From Lewinellaceae bacterium (lineage in GTDB: Bacteria > Bacteroidota > Bacteroidia > Chitinophagales > Saprospiraceae), in assembly GCA_020636375.1 (NCBI GenBank), contig JACJXZ010000008.1, positions 248,001 through 312,000 of the forward strand: 64,000 nt of DNA. Direction: 5' to 3'. A program made the translations under genes and the position numbers. A model generated the notes under the pieces. That model had not been told where the DNA came from and made no database searches. It saw nothing but the letters and a program-made list of their open reading frames with translations. Shown here piece by piece: positions 9,519-18,800 of this stretch. Within the stretch, counting starts at the first letter, position 1; each line of letters starts with the position of its first letter.

Positions 9519-9625
9519 TTTGCCACAAAGACACCAAGGCACAAAGATTGCACGAAGCCTTGGTGTAATCTTGGAGTCCGTCGGTTCAGCCGGATAAATT
9601 TTCGTGTCTTTGTGGCGATAAAACC
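9519..9625. repeat. Dispersed palindromic repeat, CACAAAGACACC family (copy 1)
   Basis: The left arm TGCCACAAAGACAC and the right arm GTGTCTTTGTGGC are inverted around ~70 bp, with a second internal inverted pair (CACCAAGGC / GCCTTGGTG). Related sequences occur at 51451, 53400 and 57912. The element would fold into a long hairpin as RNA or single-stranded DNA. Confidence 0.75.
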
Positions 9626-9710
9626 GGGTTAGGTGGCAGGCCACCTAAATAGGTGCAAAAACCCGGCCTAACCTCGGACAAGCCCGGAGTTGTGCAGAAA
9701 GGTTAAAACC

Positions 9711-9802
9711 AGACAGGATAGACAGGATTTACAGGATTTACAAGATGCAGCGGCTTGCGTCACGGGAGCGCACATATCCTGTAAATCTTGTTAATCCTGT
9801 CT
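9711..9802. repeat. Palindromic repeat of the ACAGGATTTACAGGAT type
   Basis: The run AGACAGGAT...GATTTACAGGATTTACAAGAT is inverted at 9776-9802 as ATCCTGTAAATCTTG...ATCCTGTCT, enclosing ~30 bp. A further partial copy (AAAATCCTGTCTA) overlaps the end of the next gene. Together with the previous repeat it fills the gap 9486-9830. Confidence 0.7.
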
Positions 9803-9830
9803 GTATTTCATCAGGCCCTGAAAATCCTGT

Positions 9831-10301
9831 CTATTGATGGTAGGCCTGGTTGTGTGCCAGCTGCCCGCCGCACTGCGGGCAGGTGCCGGCCGAGCCGCTT
9901 CCGCCTGCGCATCCGCTCGGGCAGGTGTAGTGAAAAACGCCCGCGGCGTTCTGGGCGGGGGTTTCCTGCTGCGGCACCTGCATCAGGGGGCTGGAAGCAG
10001 GGTCGCTGGCATTGCCCTGGCTGTGGAAAGCCTGGTTGTGGATATAGGCCGTTCCGCAGACCGGGCAGGTGGCTGCCGCCGGGCCGCCGCTGCCCGCGCA
10101 GTTGTTGGGGCAGATGTAGTGCTGGACGCCGCCGGCCGGTGCGGCGGCAGCGTTGGCATTCATATTCGGCGGAGTAGTGGTTGCGGGCGCGGCGCTGTTT
10201 GCAGGCTGTGGCGCCGTGCTGGCCGGCTTCTTCTCGTTGTTGGAGCAAGCCAGGGACAAGCCAAGGAGGAGCGTTAGAATGATAGTCGTGCTAAGTTTCA
10301 T
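9831..10301 (-). CDS. Lipoprotein with two metal-ribbon-like HNQAxH repeats
   Basis: From the ATG at 10301 this is a 156-residue predicted lipoprotein (lipobox LSLAC). A low-complexity Ala/Pro/Thr/Asn linker leads to two copies of a ~35-residue unit. Each unit has the order HYxCPxxCAG...TCPxCG...HNQAxH, with the second copy at the very C-terminus. The four Cys and two or three His per unit suggest a small zinc or other metal ribbon, held outside the cytoplasmic membrane. I do not recognise a named function. An upstream in-frame start (10331) would disrupt the signal peptide. The Rieske gene ends 78 bp upstream on the same strand. Confidence 0.75.
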   Translation of the reverse strand: MKLSTTIILTLLLGLSLACSNNEKKPASTAPQPANSAAPATTTPPNMNANAAAAPAGGVQHYICPNNCAGSGGPAAATCPVCGTAYIHNQAFHSQGNASDPASSPLMQVPQQETPAQNAAGVFHYTCPSGCAGGSGSAGTCPQCGGQLAHNQAYHQ

Positions 10302-10379
10302 GGTCAGTTGTTGTCGTGATGAAAGTTTCAAATGTAGGGATTTTAGTTGGGAAAAAATTGTGGTAAAGGAGGAATCTTA

Positions 10380-11459
10380 TCAATCCATGAACCGCCCGAC
10401 CAACCCATGAAAATGATGCACACACTTCTCCATAGCCGGCGAAAACCGCCCCTGCCGGTAATACCGGGAGCGGATGCCCTGCTGCACGCTTTCCACCACC
10501 GCCTCGTCCTCCAGCTCGGTCTGGTCGATGCGGTTGGCCGTGCGGAGGTGGGCATGCCCGCGAAAGGCATAGGTGCGGAAGCGCACCCGGGTGCGCGCCG
10601 GGCCGAGGGGCTCCACCACGTTGAGCGACAGGCCCCAGGGGTAGAAATTGAACATCAGGTTGGGGAACAGCCAGAAGTAGTAGGCGTAAACGCGGCGGCC
10701 GTGGTCGGGATGCCCCCCGGGGATGTCAAAGCAGGGCTCGCCTTCTTTGGCGATGCCGATTTGCAGATTGCAGTAGGAGAATAATTCATAATCGTAGTTG
10801 CCAAAGTCCAGCGCCGCATTCAGGCCGGGGTGGACGAAAGGCACGTGGAAGCCTTCCAGGTAGTTGTCGCAATACAGCGCCCAGTGGGCCGCGACGTCGT
10901 AATCCACCGAGCCTTCCTCCGTGAATTCCAGCGTATCCAGCGGCATCCAGGCAGTGCGCTCCCGAATGGGCCGGGTGACGAGGTCGAAATCGGCAAAGGG
11001 GGACAGGGAAACGAAATACAGCCCCAGCCACTCTTCCAGGGCGATCCGGGCCAGGTTGTCGGCCCCGGTGGGGAAATTTTCCACCCCCTGGAAGCCCGGC
11101 ATCCTTTTGAAGGTGCCGTCCAGTGCGAAGCAGCGGCCATGGTAGCCGCAGGTGAGCTGGCCGGCTTTTCCCGGTTTTTCTACAATGATCTTTCCCCGGT
11201 GGGTACAGACGTTGGACAGGCCATGCACTGCACCGTCTTCTGCCCGGCTGAGCAGCAGCGGCTCGTCCAATACGCCGGGAAGCAGCGTAAAGGGATACAC
11301 ATTGGCCGCTTCGTTCAGGGCCGCAACATCGGCAGCATACTGCCAGGTGGTGGCGAATATCTTTTCTTTGGTTTGTTCGAAAATGGCGGAATCTCTGTAA
11401 AACGAGGCGGGCAGAGTAGCTGCCCTGCGGATGTCCGGATGGATTTGTAAGGGCCTCAT
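10380..11459 (-). CDS. Rieske-type aromatic ring-hydroxylating oxygenase, large subunit
   Basis: This is a Rieske non-haem iron oxygenase alpha subunit that would hydroxylate an aromatic ring or oxidise an alkylamine. The Rieske [2Fe-2S] ligands are CTHRG and, 18 residues later, CGYHG (CxH...CxxH). The catalytic domain has DNYLEGFHVPFVH, giving the bridging Asp and the two His that bind mononuclear iron. It is 359 residues from the ATG at 11459 (an in-frame ATG at 11477 adds six). No ferredoxin or reductase partner is nearby, so the electron donor and substrate are unknown. It may be closer to choline or betaine monooxygenases than to true arene dioxygenases. Confidence 0.88.
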   Translation of the reverse strand: MRPLQIHPDIRRAATLPASFYRDSAIFEQTKEKIFATTWQYAADVAALNEAANVYPFTLLPGVLDEPLLLSRAEDGAVHGLSNVCTHRGKIIVEKPGKAGQLTCGYHGRCFALDGTFKRMPGFQGVENFPTGADNLARIALEEWLGLYFVSLSPFADFDLVTRPIRERTAWMPLDTLEFTEEGSVDYDVAAHWALYCDNYLEGFHVPFVHPGLNAALDFGNYDYELFSYCNLQIGIAKEGEPCFDIPGGHPDHGRRVYAYYFWLFPNLMFNFYPWGLSLNVVEPLGPARTRVRFRTYAFRGHAHLRTANRIDQTELEDEAVVESVQQGIRSRYYRQGRFSPAMEKCVHHFHGLVGRFMD

Positions 11460-11544
11460 GGCGGGAGTTTTCCGCAAGATACGCAGTTGGCTGCAATAAG
11501 TGGCGTGAGGTTTGGGCTGGCCGTTTTTTTCGGCAAATCAGCTA

Positions 11545-12264
11545 TCATCCCGGCAGCTTCCTGCCCCGCCGCACGGCAATACCCGAGCCTTCCGCCAGGA
11601 AGACAGAGCGGGGCTTCCCGGCCATGGCTTCGGCAAAGGCCGGCCCGTACAGTTGTTGAGCGTCGCAGTCAATTTCATAAGACTGAACCGGGAAGGCCTG
11701 CCAGCTGGGGTGTTCCACCTGGTACTCGGATGTGGCGCCGCCGGGCAGGCCGGTATAGCCCCAGTAGTGCTCGGCAATAAATTGCTCTTCACTGCCTTCT
11801 GCCATAGGCGACGGTTGGGCGCCGGCAACCACGCTCAGATGGTTCCATCGGTTGCCGGGCTTCCAGTCGTACCGGACCAGCAGCTGGCCGCCAGGCGCCT
11901 CCCAGCGGTGCCGCATCGGCATGGTGACGTATTTTTCGCCGTACAGCAGGTTGGCCACAGCCGTTATCGCCCGCTTCGGCACGATCTCCTTGATGAATAC
12001 CACTCCTCTTTTCCAGGTTTCGCCTTCCCGGCAGCGCACGTAGAACCGGAGGTTTACCTCCTCGAAATTGCGGTGAAAGGGAATACTCAGCCCCATCACC
12101 CGGGTGTTGACAAAGAGGAAGCCCACCAGGCTGATGTAACACCGCCCCTGCCAGAGGTCGAGCTCGGTATTGGAAGGCACGAAGGCCGCCAGCTCTTTCG
12201 GGTCGATCTCATAATTGGCCATGATGAGGTTCCGCCATTCGGCGGTGAGGAAAACAGGTTGCAT
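11545..12264 (-). CDS. DUF2071 family protein
   Basis: The protein of 239 residues matches the DUF2071 (YqjF-like) family, related in fold to acetoacetate decarboxylase. Recognisable features are the N-terminal FLTAEWRNLIMANYEIDP, the FRxYVRC strand and the block KRAITAVANLLYGEKY. The family has no established reaction. It follows a 74-residue membrane protein gene by 10 bp on the same strand, so the two are probably co-transcribed. Confidence 0.82.
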   Translation of the reverse strand: MQPVFLTAEWRNLIMANYEIDPKELAAFVPSNTELDLWQGRCYISLVGFLFVNTRVMGLSIPFHRNFEEVNLRFYVRCREGETWKRGVVFIKEIVPKRAITAVANLLYGEKYVTMPMRHRWEAPGGQLLVRYDWKPGNRWNHLSVVAGAQPSPMAEGSEEQFIAEHYWGYTGLPGGATSEYQVEHPSWQAFPVQSYEIDCDAQQLYGPAFAEAMAGKPRSVFLAEGSGIAVRRGRKLPG

Positions 12265-12274
12265 GCCGGGGTGG

Positions 12275-12499
12275 TTATTTCAGGAAAAAATAGTAGAAGA
12301 AATACAGGCCTATCAGCACCCACAGGCTGTGCATGATCAGCTGAAAAACTGTCAAGTACCGGTAATGGCGGGCTTTGTCTCCGTCGGAGCTGCTATCGAA
12401 GGCCGATCTCAGTTGTCTTTTTTCCTTTCGGAGATGGGTCAGGCGGAAAACAACGAAGGCCAGCAGCAAAAGCAATCCGAGGTTAAAGATAGTTCTCAT
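12275..12499 (-). CDS. Small two-helix membrane protein
   Basis: This is a 74-residue protein with a transmembrane segment at residues ~5-20 and a second one at ~50-72, joined by a charged linker rich in Lys, Arg and Asp. The C-terminus ends in aromatic residues (FFYYFFLK). I do not recognise a family. It lies 10 bp upstream of the DUF2071 gene and is probably in the same transcript. Confidence 0.65.
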   Translation of the reverse strand: MRTIFNLGLLLLLAFVVFRLTHLRKEKRQLRSAFDSSSDGDKARHYRYLTVFQLIMHSLWVLIGLYFFYYFFLK

Positions 12500-12620
12500 A
12501 TCTTTCCGTTATGGATATGGACTTAAATAAGGTCTTGCGTTAAAAATGGTCTTCTGTAGCCCAGTAAATGTGTTTAAAAATAAAAAACGATCTTCTAAAC
12601 TAGGTTTTTCTTTCTAAAAA

Positions 12621-12716
12621 GAAAAAGATAGCGGCGGCCTTTTTGGAACAGCAATTCCCGTTTCGGGCCTCAATCTGGCAAAGCGGGAACTCCTGTTTTG
12701 GGAGCAAGGCCGCCGC
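12621..12716 (-). terminator. Cruciform/terminator downstream of the cystathionine gamma-synthase gene
   Basis: An 11-bp perfect stem (GCGGCGGCCTT at 12631-12641 with AAGGCCGCCGC at 12706-12716) encloses a second inverted pair (TTCCCG / CGGGAA). Reading on the minus strand, it begins 6 bp after the stop codon and is followed by a T-rich run. Confidence 0.6.
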
Positions 12717-12721
12717 AATGG

Positions 12722-13861
12722 CTACTCCAGTGCTTTTTCCAGGTCGGCGATCAGGTCATCGGCATCTTCGATCCCTACGCTTAGCCGGATCAGCGAGTCG
12801 GTCAGCCCCACCTTCATCCGTTCTGCCTTCGGTATGGAGGCGTGGGTCATCGAAGCCGGATGGCCGATGAGCGATTCCACCCCGCCCAACGACTCGGCCA
12901 GGGTGAACAGGTGGGTGTTGATGAGTATTTTCTCGGCAGCGGCGTATTGGTCTTCTACCAGGTCAAAAGAAACCATGGCGCCGAAGTGGCGCATTTGCTG
13001 TTGGGCAACCTCATGCCCGGGGTGTGTGGGGAAGCCGGGGTAATATACTTTGGATACCTTTGGATGTTCTTTCAGGAATTGGGCGATGCGCGCAGCGTTC
13101 TGGCAGGCGCGTTCCACCCGGAGGTGAAGGGTTTTTATGCCGCGCAGCACCAGAAAGCAATCCTGGGGGCCGGGCACGGCGCCGGCGGCGTTCTGGATGA
13201 AATAGAGCTGCTCGGCCAGCTTTTCGTCATTGACGACAATGGCGCCATGGACGACGTCGGAATGCCCGCCCAGGTACTTGGTGGCCGAGTGCAACACCAT
13301 GTCGGCACCCAGAGTTAGGGGCGTCTGGAGGTAGGGCGAAGCAAAGGTGTTGTCCACGCAGGTGAGGATGCCGTGTTGCCGGGCCAGGCCGCAGGTTTTT
13401 TCTATGTCGATGATGTTCAGCATGGGGTTGGTGGGGGTTTCGATCCAGAGCAGCTTCGTCCGGCTGTTGATCCGCGCCCGGACTTCTTCGATGTCGCTCA
13501 TGTGGACGAAGTGGGATTTGACGCCGAACTTTTCATAAATACGGGTCATCAGGCGGTAGGAGCCGCCGTAGAGGTCGTTGGTGGAGATGATCTCGTCTCC
13601 CGGATTCAGCAGTTTCATGATGGAATCCATCGCGGCCATTCCGCTGCTGAAGCAGATGCCGAAATGCCCTTCCTCCAGGGCCGCCAGGTTCTTTTCCAGG
13701 ACGGAACGGGTGGGGTTCTGGGTGCGTGCGTACTCGTAACCTTTGTGTTTGCCGGGGGCGGCCTGGGCGTAGGTCGAGGTCTGGTAAATGGGCGTCATGA
13801 CGGCGCCGGTAGACGGGTCGGGCGATATGCCTGCATGAATTACTTTGGTGCCAAACTTCAT
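12722..13861 (-). CDS. Cystathionine gamma-synthase / gamma-lyase family PLP enzyme
   Basis: The protein is a Cys/Met-metabolism PLP enzyme of 379 residues. It catalyses gamma- or beta-replacement or elimination in the transsulfuration route. The PLP-binding lysine lies in HSATKYLGGHSDVVHG, the phosphate-binding region in SSGMAAMDS, and the N-terminal TKVIHAG and YEYARTQNPT motifs are typical. I use the ATG at 13861; the open frame continues upstream to 14125, but that extension has no family similarity. Whether it acts as synthase or lyase cannot be decided from the sequence. Confidence 0.9.
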   Translation of the reverse strand: MKFGTKVIHAGISPDPSTGAVMTPIYQTSTYAQAAPGKHKGYEYARTQNPTRSVLEKNLAALEEGHFGICFSSGMAAMDSIMKLLNPGDEIISTNDLYGGSYRLMTRIYEKFGVKSHFVHMSDIEEVRARINSRTKLLWIETPTNPMLNIIDIEKTCGLARQHGILTCVDNTFASPYLQTPLTLGADMVLHSATKYLGGHSDVVHGAIVVNDEKLAEQLYFIQNAAGAVPGPQDCFLVLRGIKTLHLRVERACQNAARIAQFLKEHPKVSKVYYPGFPTHPGHEVAQQQMRHFGAMVSFDLVEDQYAAAEKILINTHLFTLAESLGGVESLIGHPASMTHASIPKAERMKVGLTDSLIRLSVGIEDADDLIADLEKALE

Positions 13862-14103
13862 AGTTGTCGTGTTTTCGCCAAAAGGCACGACCGGCCGACA
13901 GCCGGGCCGGTTCGCATTTTGGCGTTTTACGGCGCAACTACAGCCGGGGGCGGCGTTGCGCGCAGTACAGGAAATCGTTGTCAGAAAATGTATACGTGCC
14001 TTTAAAGAATAGGGTTCATTGATACCTGCCTCCGCCTGGAAGGGGCGCGCTTTCGGGGCTTTCGCCCGGGCAGCACGAAGACGAGGCCGCCCGCAAGAAG
14101 CAC

Positions 14104-14135
14104 TAAAAAGGGCAACCTGAACCATCAGGTTGCCC
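14104..14135 (-). terminator. Rho-independent terminator of the HU gene
   Basis: An 11-bp perfect stem (14110-14120 with 14125-14135) around a 4-nt loop is followed on the minus strand by TTTTT (from 14109 downward). It lies 28 bp after the HU stop codon. The rest of the gap up to 13861 shows no gene. Confidence 0.9.
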
Positions 14136-14162
14136 TTCCCTTTCGGATTTTATATGTGCTGC

Positions 14163-14435
14163 TTAGTTAACAGCGTCAGAAATTTCTTTACCGGGCTTGA
14201 ACTTCACAACGTTCTTAGCTGCGATCTTGATCGTTTCACCGGTTTGAGGGTTACGGCCAGTACGGGCATCACGACGAGAAACGGAGAAAGTGCCAAAGCC
14301 GATGAGGGTTACTTTGTCACCGTCTTTCAGAGCGTCGGAAACACCATCCAGCACAGCATTCAATGCGTCGGTTGCCTGAGCCTTGGAAAGGTTAGCGCTC
14401 TCAGCAATCTTGTTAATAAGATCTCCCTTATTCAT
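14163..14435 (-). CDS. hup: HU-family DNA-binding protein
   Basis: This 90-residue nucleoid protein bends DNA as a dimer. It has the HU N-terminus MNKGDLINKIAESA, the LIGFGTF core and the arm region RxGRNPQTGETIKIAA with the intercalating proline, ending in KFKPGKEISDAVN. Length and sequence are typical. It has its own well-formed promoter upstream and a strong terminator downstream, so it is a single-gene unit. Confidence 0.96.
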   Translation of the reverse strand: MNKGDLINKIAESANLSKAQATDALNAVLDGVSDALKDGDKVTLIGFGTFSVSRRDARTGRNPQTGETIKIAAKNVVKFKPGKEISDAVN

Positions 14436-14466
14436 TTCTAAAGGTTTTAATGAGTAAAATGTGCCG

Positions 14467-14497
14467 CAAATTTAGACGCTTACTTTTATTAAACCAA
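14467..14497 (-). promoter_or_regulatory. Promoter of the HU gene
   Basis: On the minus strand, TTG (14497-14495) is followed after exactly 20 bp by TAAATTTG (14474-14467), a perfect TAnnTTTG -7 element, 31 bp before the HU ATG. It is the best match to the Bacteroidota sigma-A consensus seen in this window. Confidence 0.8.
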
Positions 14498-14618
14498 GTT
14501 TTTACAACCAAAAAAAAAGCCCTGAAGCCAGAATTTTCAAGGGTTTTGAGTCGTTTTGGTATCTTTGGGCCACCCCCGTGAGCCAATTTGCTTAACCGCC
14601 AAAATAAATTTCGCAGCC

Positions 14619-14825
14619 ATGCGCAAAGTACTCGCTATTGTTGTCTTTTGTACCGCCTGCGCCGGACTGGTATTCACCAGCAGCGCCTGCAACCGAAAAG
14701 TGGGCTGCCCCGCCAATGAAGCGGCGCACGTCAAACCGAACCGCAAAGGCGAACTGCCGACCTCCGGAGGCAAGACCCGCCTGTTTCCCAAGGATTTTAA
14801 CCGGAAAACGAAGAAGCGCAATTAA
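14619..14825 (+). CDS. Small conserved lipoprotein-like protein
   Basis: From the ATG at 14619 this is a 68-residue protein with a signal peptide ending in SSAC, which is a plausible lipobox. The mature part starts NRKVGCPANEAAH and ends in a basic tail with GGKTRLFPK. Short proteins of this pattern are, as far as I recall, common in Bacteroidota, but I know of no function. TATCTTTG at 14560-14567 could be a -7 box. Its stop codon overlaps the stop codon of the convergent pseudouridine synthase gene. Confidence 0.65.
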   Translation: MRKVLAIVVFCTACAGLVFTSSACNRKVGCPANEAAHVKPNRKGELPTSGGKTRLFPKDFNRKTKKRN

Positions 14826-15658
14826 GTGAAGTGCTTCAGCATGATCACCTCCTGTTCGGACAGGTGGCGCCAGCGCCCCCTCGGCAGGTCCTTTTTGGTC
14901 AGGCCCGCGTAGTAGACGCGGTCGAGGCGGACGACCTGGTAGCCCAGGTGTTCGAAGATGCGCCGGACGATTCGGTTGCGCCCGATATGGAGTTCGATGC
15001 CCACTTCATTCTTGCTGCCGCCCTCGACATAGCCGGCGCCGTCGACGATGGCCTTGCCATCTTCAAGTTCCAGCCCGCTGCGGATTTTTTCGAGGTCGAC
15101 GGCAGCTAATGGTTTATCCAACGCCACCTGGTAGAATTTCTTCACCTTATGGCTGGGGTGGGCCAGCTTCTCGGCCAGTTCTCCGTCGTTGGTCAGCAAC
15201 AGCAGGCCGGTCGTGGCCCGGTCGAGCCGCCCCACGGGAAAGATGCGCTCCTGCACCTGGTTGCCCAGCAGGTCGAACACGGTGCGGCGGCCCTTCTCAT
15301 CCTTTACGGTCGTGATGTAATCTTTAGGCTTGTTGAGCAACACGTACACCAGCTTCTTCTCCGGCCGGATCGGCTTACCCCGCAGGGCGATCTTGTCGCC
15401 CTCCTGCACCTGGTATCCCGGCTCGGTAACTTTCTCTCCGTTGACGGTGACCTGCCCGGCTTTGACCAGTTCGGCGGCCTGCCGGCGCGAGCACACTCCG
15501 CAGTGGGCCACGTACTTGTTCAGGCGCATGCCTTCCACCTCCTGCTTGTTGGGCAGCGGGCCAGCCGGCTTCTCCCTGGGTTTGGAAAAGCGCTGCTCGC
15601 CGGGCCGGCGCTTCGGCCCACGCTGAGGGCGGCGGTTCTTGTTGGGCGGTTTGGGCAT
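14822..15658 (-). CDS. RNA pseudouridine synthase, RsuA/RluB family
   Basis: The protein isomerises a specific uridine in rRNA to pseudouridine. A basic, low-complexity N-terminus (~40 residues rich in K, R, P) precedes an S4 RNA-binding domain (MRLNKYVAHCGVCSRRQAAELVKAGQV) and the catalytic domain with GRLDRATTGLLLLTNDG, where the Asp is the nucleophile. The C-terminal IGRNRIVRRIFEHLGYQVVRLDRV motif is typical of RluB/RluF. The basic extension is frequent in Bacteroidota members of the family. Confidence 0.92.
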   Translation of the reverse strand: MPKPPNKNRRPQRGPKRRPGEQRFSKPREKPAGPLPNKQEVEGMRLNKYVAHCGVCSRRQAAELVKAGQVTVNGEKVTEPGYQVQEGDKIALRGKPIRPEKKLVYVLLNKPKDYITTVKDEKGRRTVFDLLGNQVQERIFPVGRLDRATTGLLLLTNDGELAEKLAHPSHKVKKFYQVALDKPLAAVDLEKIRSGLELEDGKAIVDGAGYVEGGSKNEVGIELHIGRNRIVRRIFEHLGYQVVRLDRVYYAGLTKKDLPRGRWRHLSEQEVIMLKHFT

Positions 15659-15858
15659 GGGATGCTGGTGGGTTGATTGGTTATTGGTTGAAGGCGCCTG
15701 TCATTGTCGCAAAGCGCTTAGTTATTTTGTTGGCCAGTAACAACGGCCTGTTGCTCGAGGCGTTGGCTTACAGTCCGGAGGAGGCGGCCTGTCGGGTGCC
15801 GCTCTGAATTTTTCCGTTCGCTCTGAACCGTTTCCGTAAGGAAAAACTCAGGGCAACA

Positions 15859-18800
15859 TTAAAACGGTATATCCTCATCATCGTTCATCTTCGAAGGCCG
15901 GGTAATAATATTCGACTGGGGGCTCTGGAAAGTATCTTCCGGCAGCGCTCCGAAATCCGGGTCATCCAGGTCGGAGAAGCGGGCGAACTCGTCGGTGAAG
16001 CGCAGCTTGATGGTCTTCAGCGCCCCGTGGCGGTGCTTGGCGACGATGACCTCGGCGATGCCTTTGAGGGATTGGCCTTCTTCGTCTTCGAGGATGTCGT
16101 AGTATTCCGGCCGGTAGATGAAGGCTACGATATCGGCGTCTTGTTCGATGGAGTTGTGGACAATGATGTCGTTGGCTACAAAGTTGTGGACGCCCTCTAC
16201 GGTGGCATCGTATACGTCTTCTTCGCCTAAAGGTAAAATCCTGGTTATTTCATCCCAGAATATGGCGGGGTGAGATGGTGCCTCAAGAGCTAATACGTCC
16301 TCTGGTCGATCTTGTGCTGTGCTTAGAGGTATGATGGCAACATCCTGTCGGTTCTTTTGAATGTTGTTTGGGACATGGGCGGTGGGGTTGCGATCAGGAT
16401 GATCGCCCCACGAGGAGGCGGCGATGCGGTCGCCGGCTTTGAGGTTTTCCAGAGCTGTCCATCCTTGCGGCTTCAGGAATGGATGGTTGCCGCTTGCTTT
16501 TATGCATCGTCCACTTCTGGTTTTGAGTTCAAATACCATCTTTCGGCCGGAATAAAAAGCCTTCTCCATGGTATGGCTACCCAACTTTTGTTCATGTCCC
16601 AGGGCAACCACTTTAATAGGTTTCTGTTCTTTTCTTTCTGCAATCTCCTTGATGCTTACCAGCCTGCCGGTTTCAGCATCCTGAAGAAGGCTGTCTCCGG
16701 CGAGGCAACCCGACTCTCTCAAATCCGACAGCTGCGGCCGCTTCGTCCCTCCCCGCACTTCCACCGCCCGGCTGAGCTGCGACAGGGCGATGACCGGCAC
16801 GCTGAGTTCCTTGGCCAGGCCTTTCAGGGCGCGGGAGATGGCGCTCACCTCCTGTTCGCGGTTGCCGCGCTGGTTGTCGCCCCCGCCGCTCATCAGCTGC
16901 AGGTAGTCGATGATGATGAGGTCGATGTCGTGCTGCATCTTGAGGCGGCGGGCCTTGGCGCGCAGCTCGAAGATGTTGATGCCGGGCGTATCGTCGATGA
17001 AGAGGGGCACTTCGCTGATGCGTTCCAGGGCGGCGTTGAGCTGTTGCCACTCGTATTCCTCCAGCTGGCCGTTCCGCATTTTCATGCCCGAAATTTCCGC
17101 CTCCATGGAGATGACCCGCTGGGCCAGCTGTAGGGCCGACATCTCGAGGGAGAAGATGGCCACGGGCTTGCCGAAGTCGGCGGCGGCGTTTTTGGCGAGG
17201 GAGAGGGTCAGGGCGGTATTGTGGGTGACCGTCATGTCTTCCAGGAGGAAGCGCCCGTTGCCGTCGATCTCGAAACCGTAATAATCATCCAGCTTATCAT
17301 ACTCTACCTGAATGCCTGTAACTTGCCAATCTACAGGGCTTTGCCATTCCCAAGCCTGCTTTCGCTTAACCCGGACCGGGATTTCATCAATGTTTCCATA
17401 TATTCTCAGGCGATAGGCTGTAGATTCATAGCCTGTTGAAGCGATACTAACCTTTTTGGCTTTAAAAGAAACCCGATAGCCCAATGAATCACAGAGGAAT
17501 TTGATCTGTCGGGTTAGGGCTTCATCCTTTTGTGTGATCTCATATCCATTGGATTGCTCCAGGTAGTGGCCATCGCTGTCAATCAGGCCAGCTAGTAACT
17601 GCAAGCGCTTATTTTTTGAATTGATAAGGTATTGTTTAGGAACATGCTTGTTCTCTAACAGTTCAAGGTTACGAAGCTCTGCTTGAAGGGAATACCCCCA
17701 TCTTCCTTTTCTTCCATTACTTATCCGGTATTCAGGACATTTACCTTTACCCTCGTAACACCCCAGCTCCATTTCCAATTTGCCTGCATACGCTTGCAGA
17801 CAGGAAACTACCTCTTCATCTTGAGTTATGATCTTGCAACCATAAGAAGAACCGTCACCAAGCCAAAGGCCCAGGAAATATGGAGGTAGAGGAACCTTCT
17901 GCTCAGGAAAATCTACAGCTACCTTGTATCCTTTGTAATTGGATTGAAATTTAGAGGAGCGAGACAGATAATCCTTAACAGAAATATCCAGGATATCGCC
18001 TCTCTCTCCGGCGCCTTCCTGGCGGCTTTTTTTCAGAGAAAGAATATGGCTTTCATTGACCCGGTAGTCTTTGCCCTTATTCTGGCGTATCCAGTACATC
18101 CGCTCGCGCCCACGGGCTAGGGAGCGTACTTTCCGGGGAATCGAATCGTCGCCCATAAGGAGATCGCCGACCCTGACATCCTCAACTTTTTTCAGGCTGC
18201 CGTCATACATTAGGACTTTAGTGCCCTTACCGAGGCATTTACCCATACCCGGCCGCGCTGCCAGAATGATCAAATCCGACCGTTGCAGCCCCGACGTCAG
18301 CCGGTCCAATTCAGTGAAGCCCGTAGGCACTCCGGTCAGCCCGTCTTCTTTTTTGCGCAGCTCTTCGAGCTGCTTCTGGGCTTTGGCGGCCAGGGAGGAC
18401 ATGCTTTCGAAGCCGCGGCTCATGTTCTGCTGGGCGATGGCGAACAGGCCCTGTTCGGCGTCGTCGAGCAGGTTGAACACGTCGGTGGTGTCCTCGTAAG
18501 CGTCGCGGATGATCTTGGTGGACACGCTGATCAGCTCGCGCTGCACGTACTTCTGGGCGATGATGCGGGCGTGGTATTCGATGTTGGCAGCCGATACCAC
18601 CTTGTTCGACAGTTCCACCAGGTAGTAGGGGCCGCCGGCGGCTTCCAGTTCGCCGGTTTTCTTGAGTTCTTCGGTGACGGTGAGCAGGTCGATGGGCTGA
18701 GATTTCTCAAACAGCCGCAGCATGGCCTTGTAGATGAGCTGGTGGGCGTCGAGGTAAAAACTTTCGGCGCGCAGGATGTCGAGCACGATAGACAAAGCGT

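Noticed and set aside
13862..14125. 88-residue N-terminal extension of cystathionine gamma-synthase
   Set aside because: The family starts at the ATG 13861, and the extension runs into the HU terminator.
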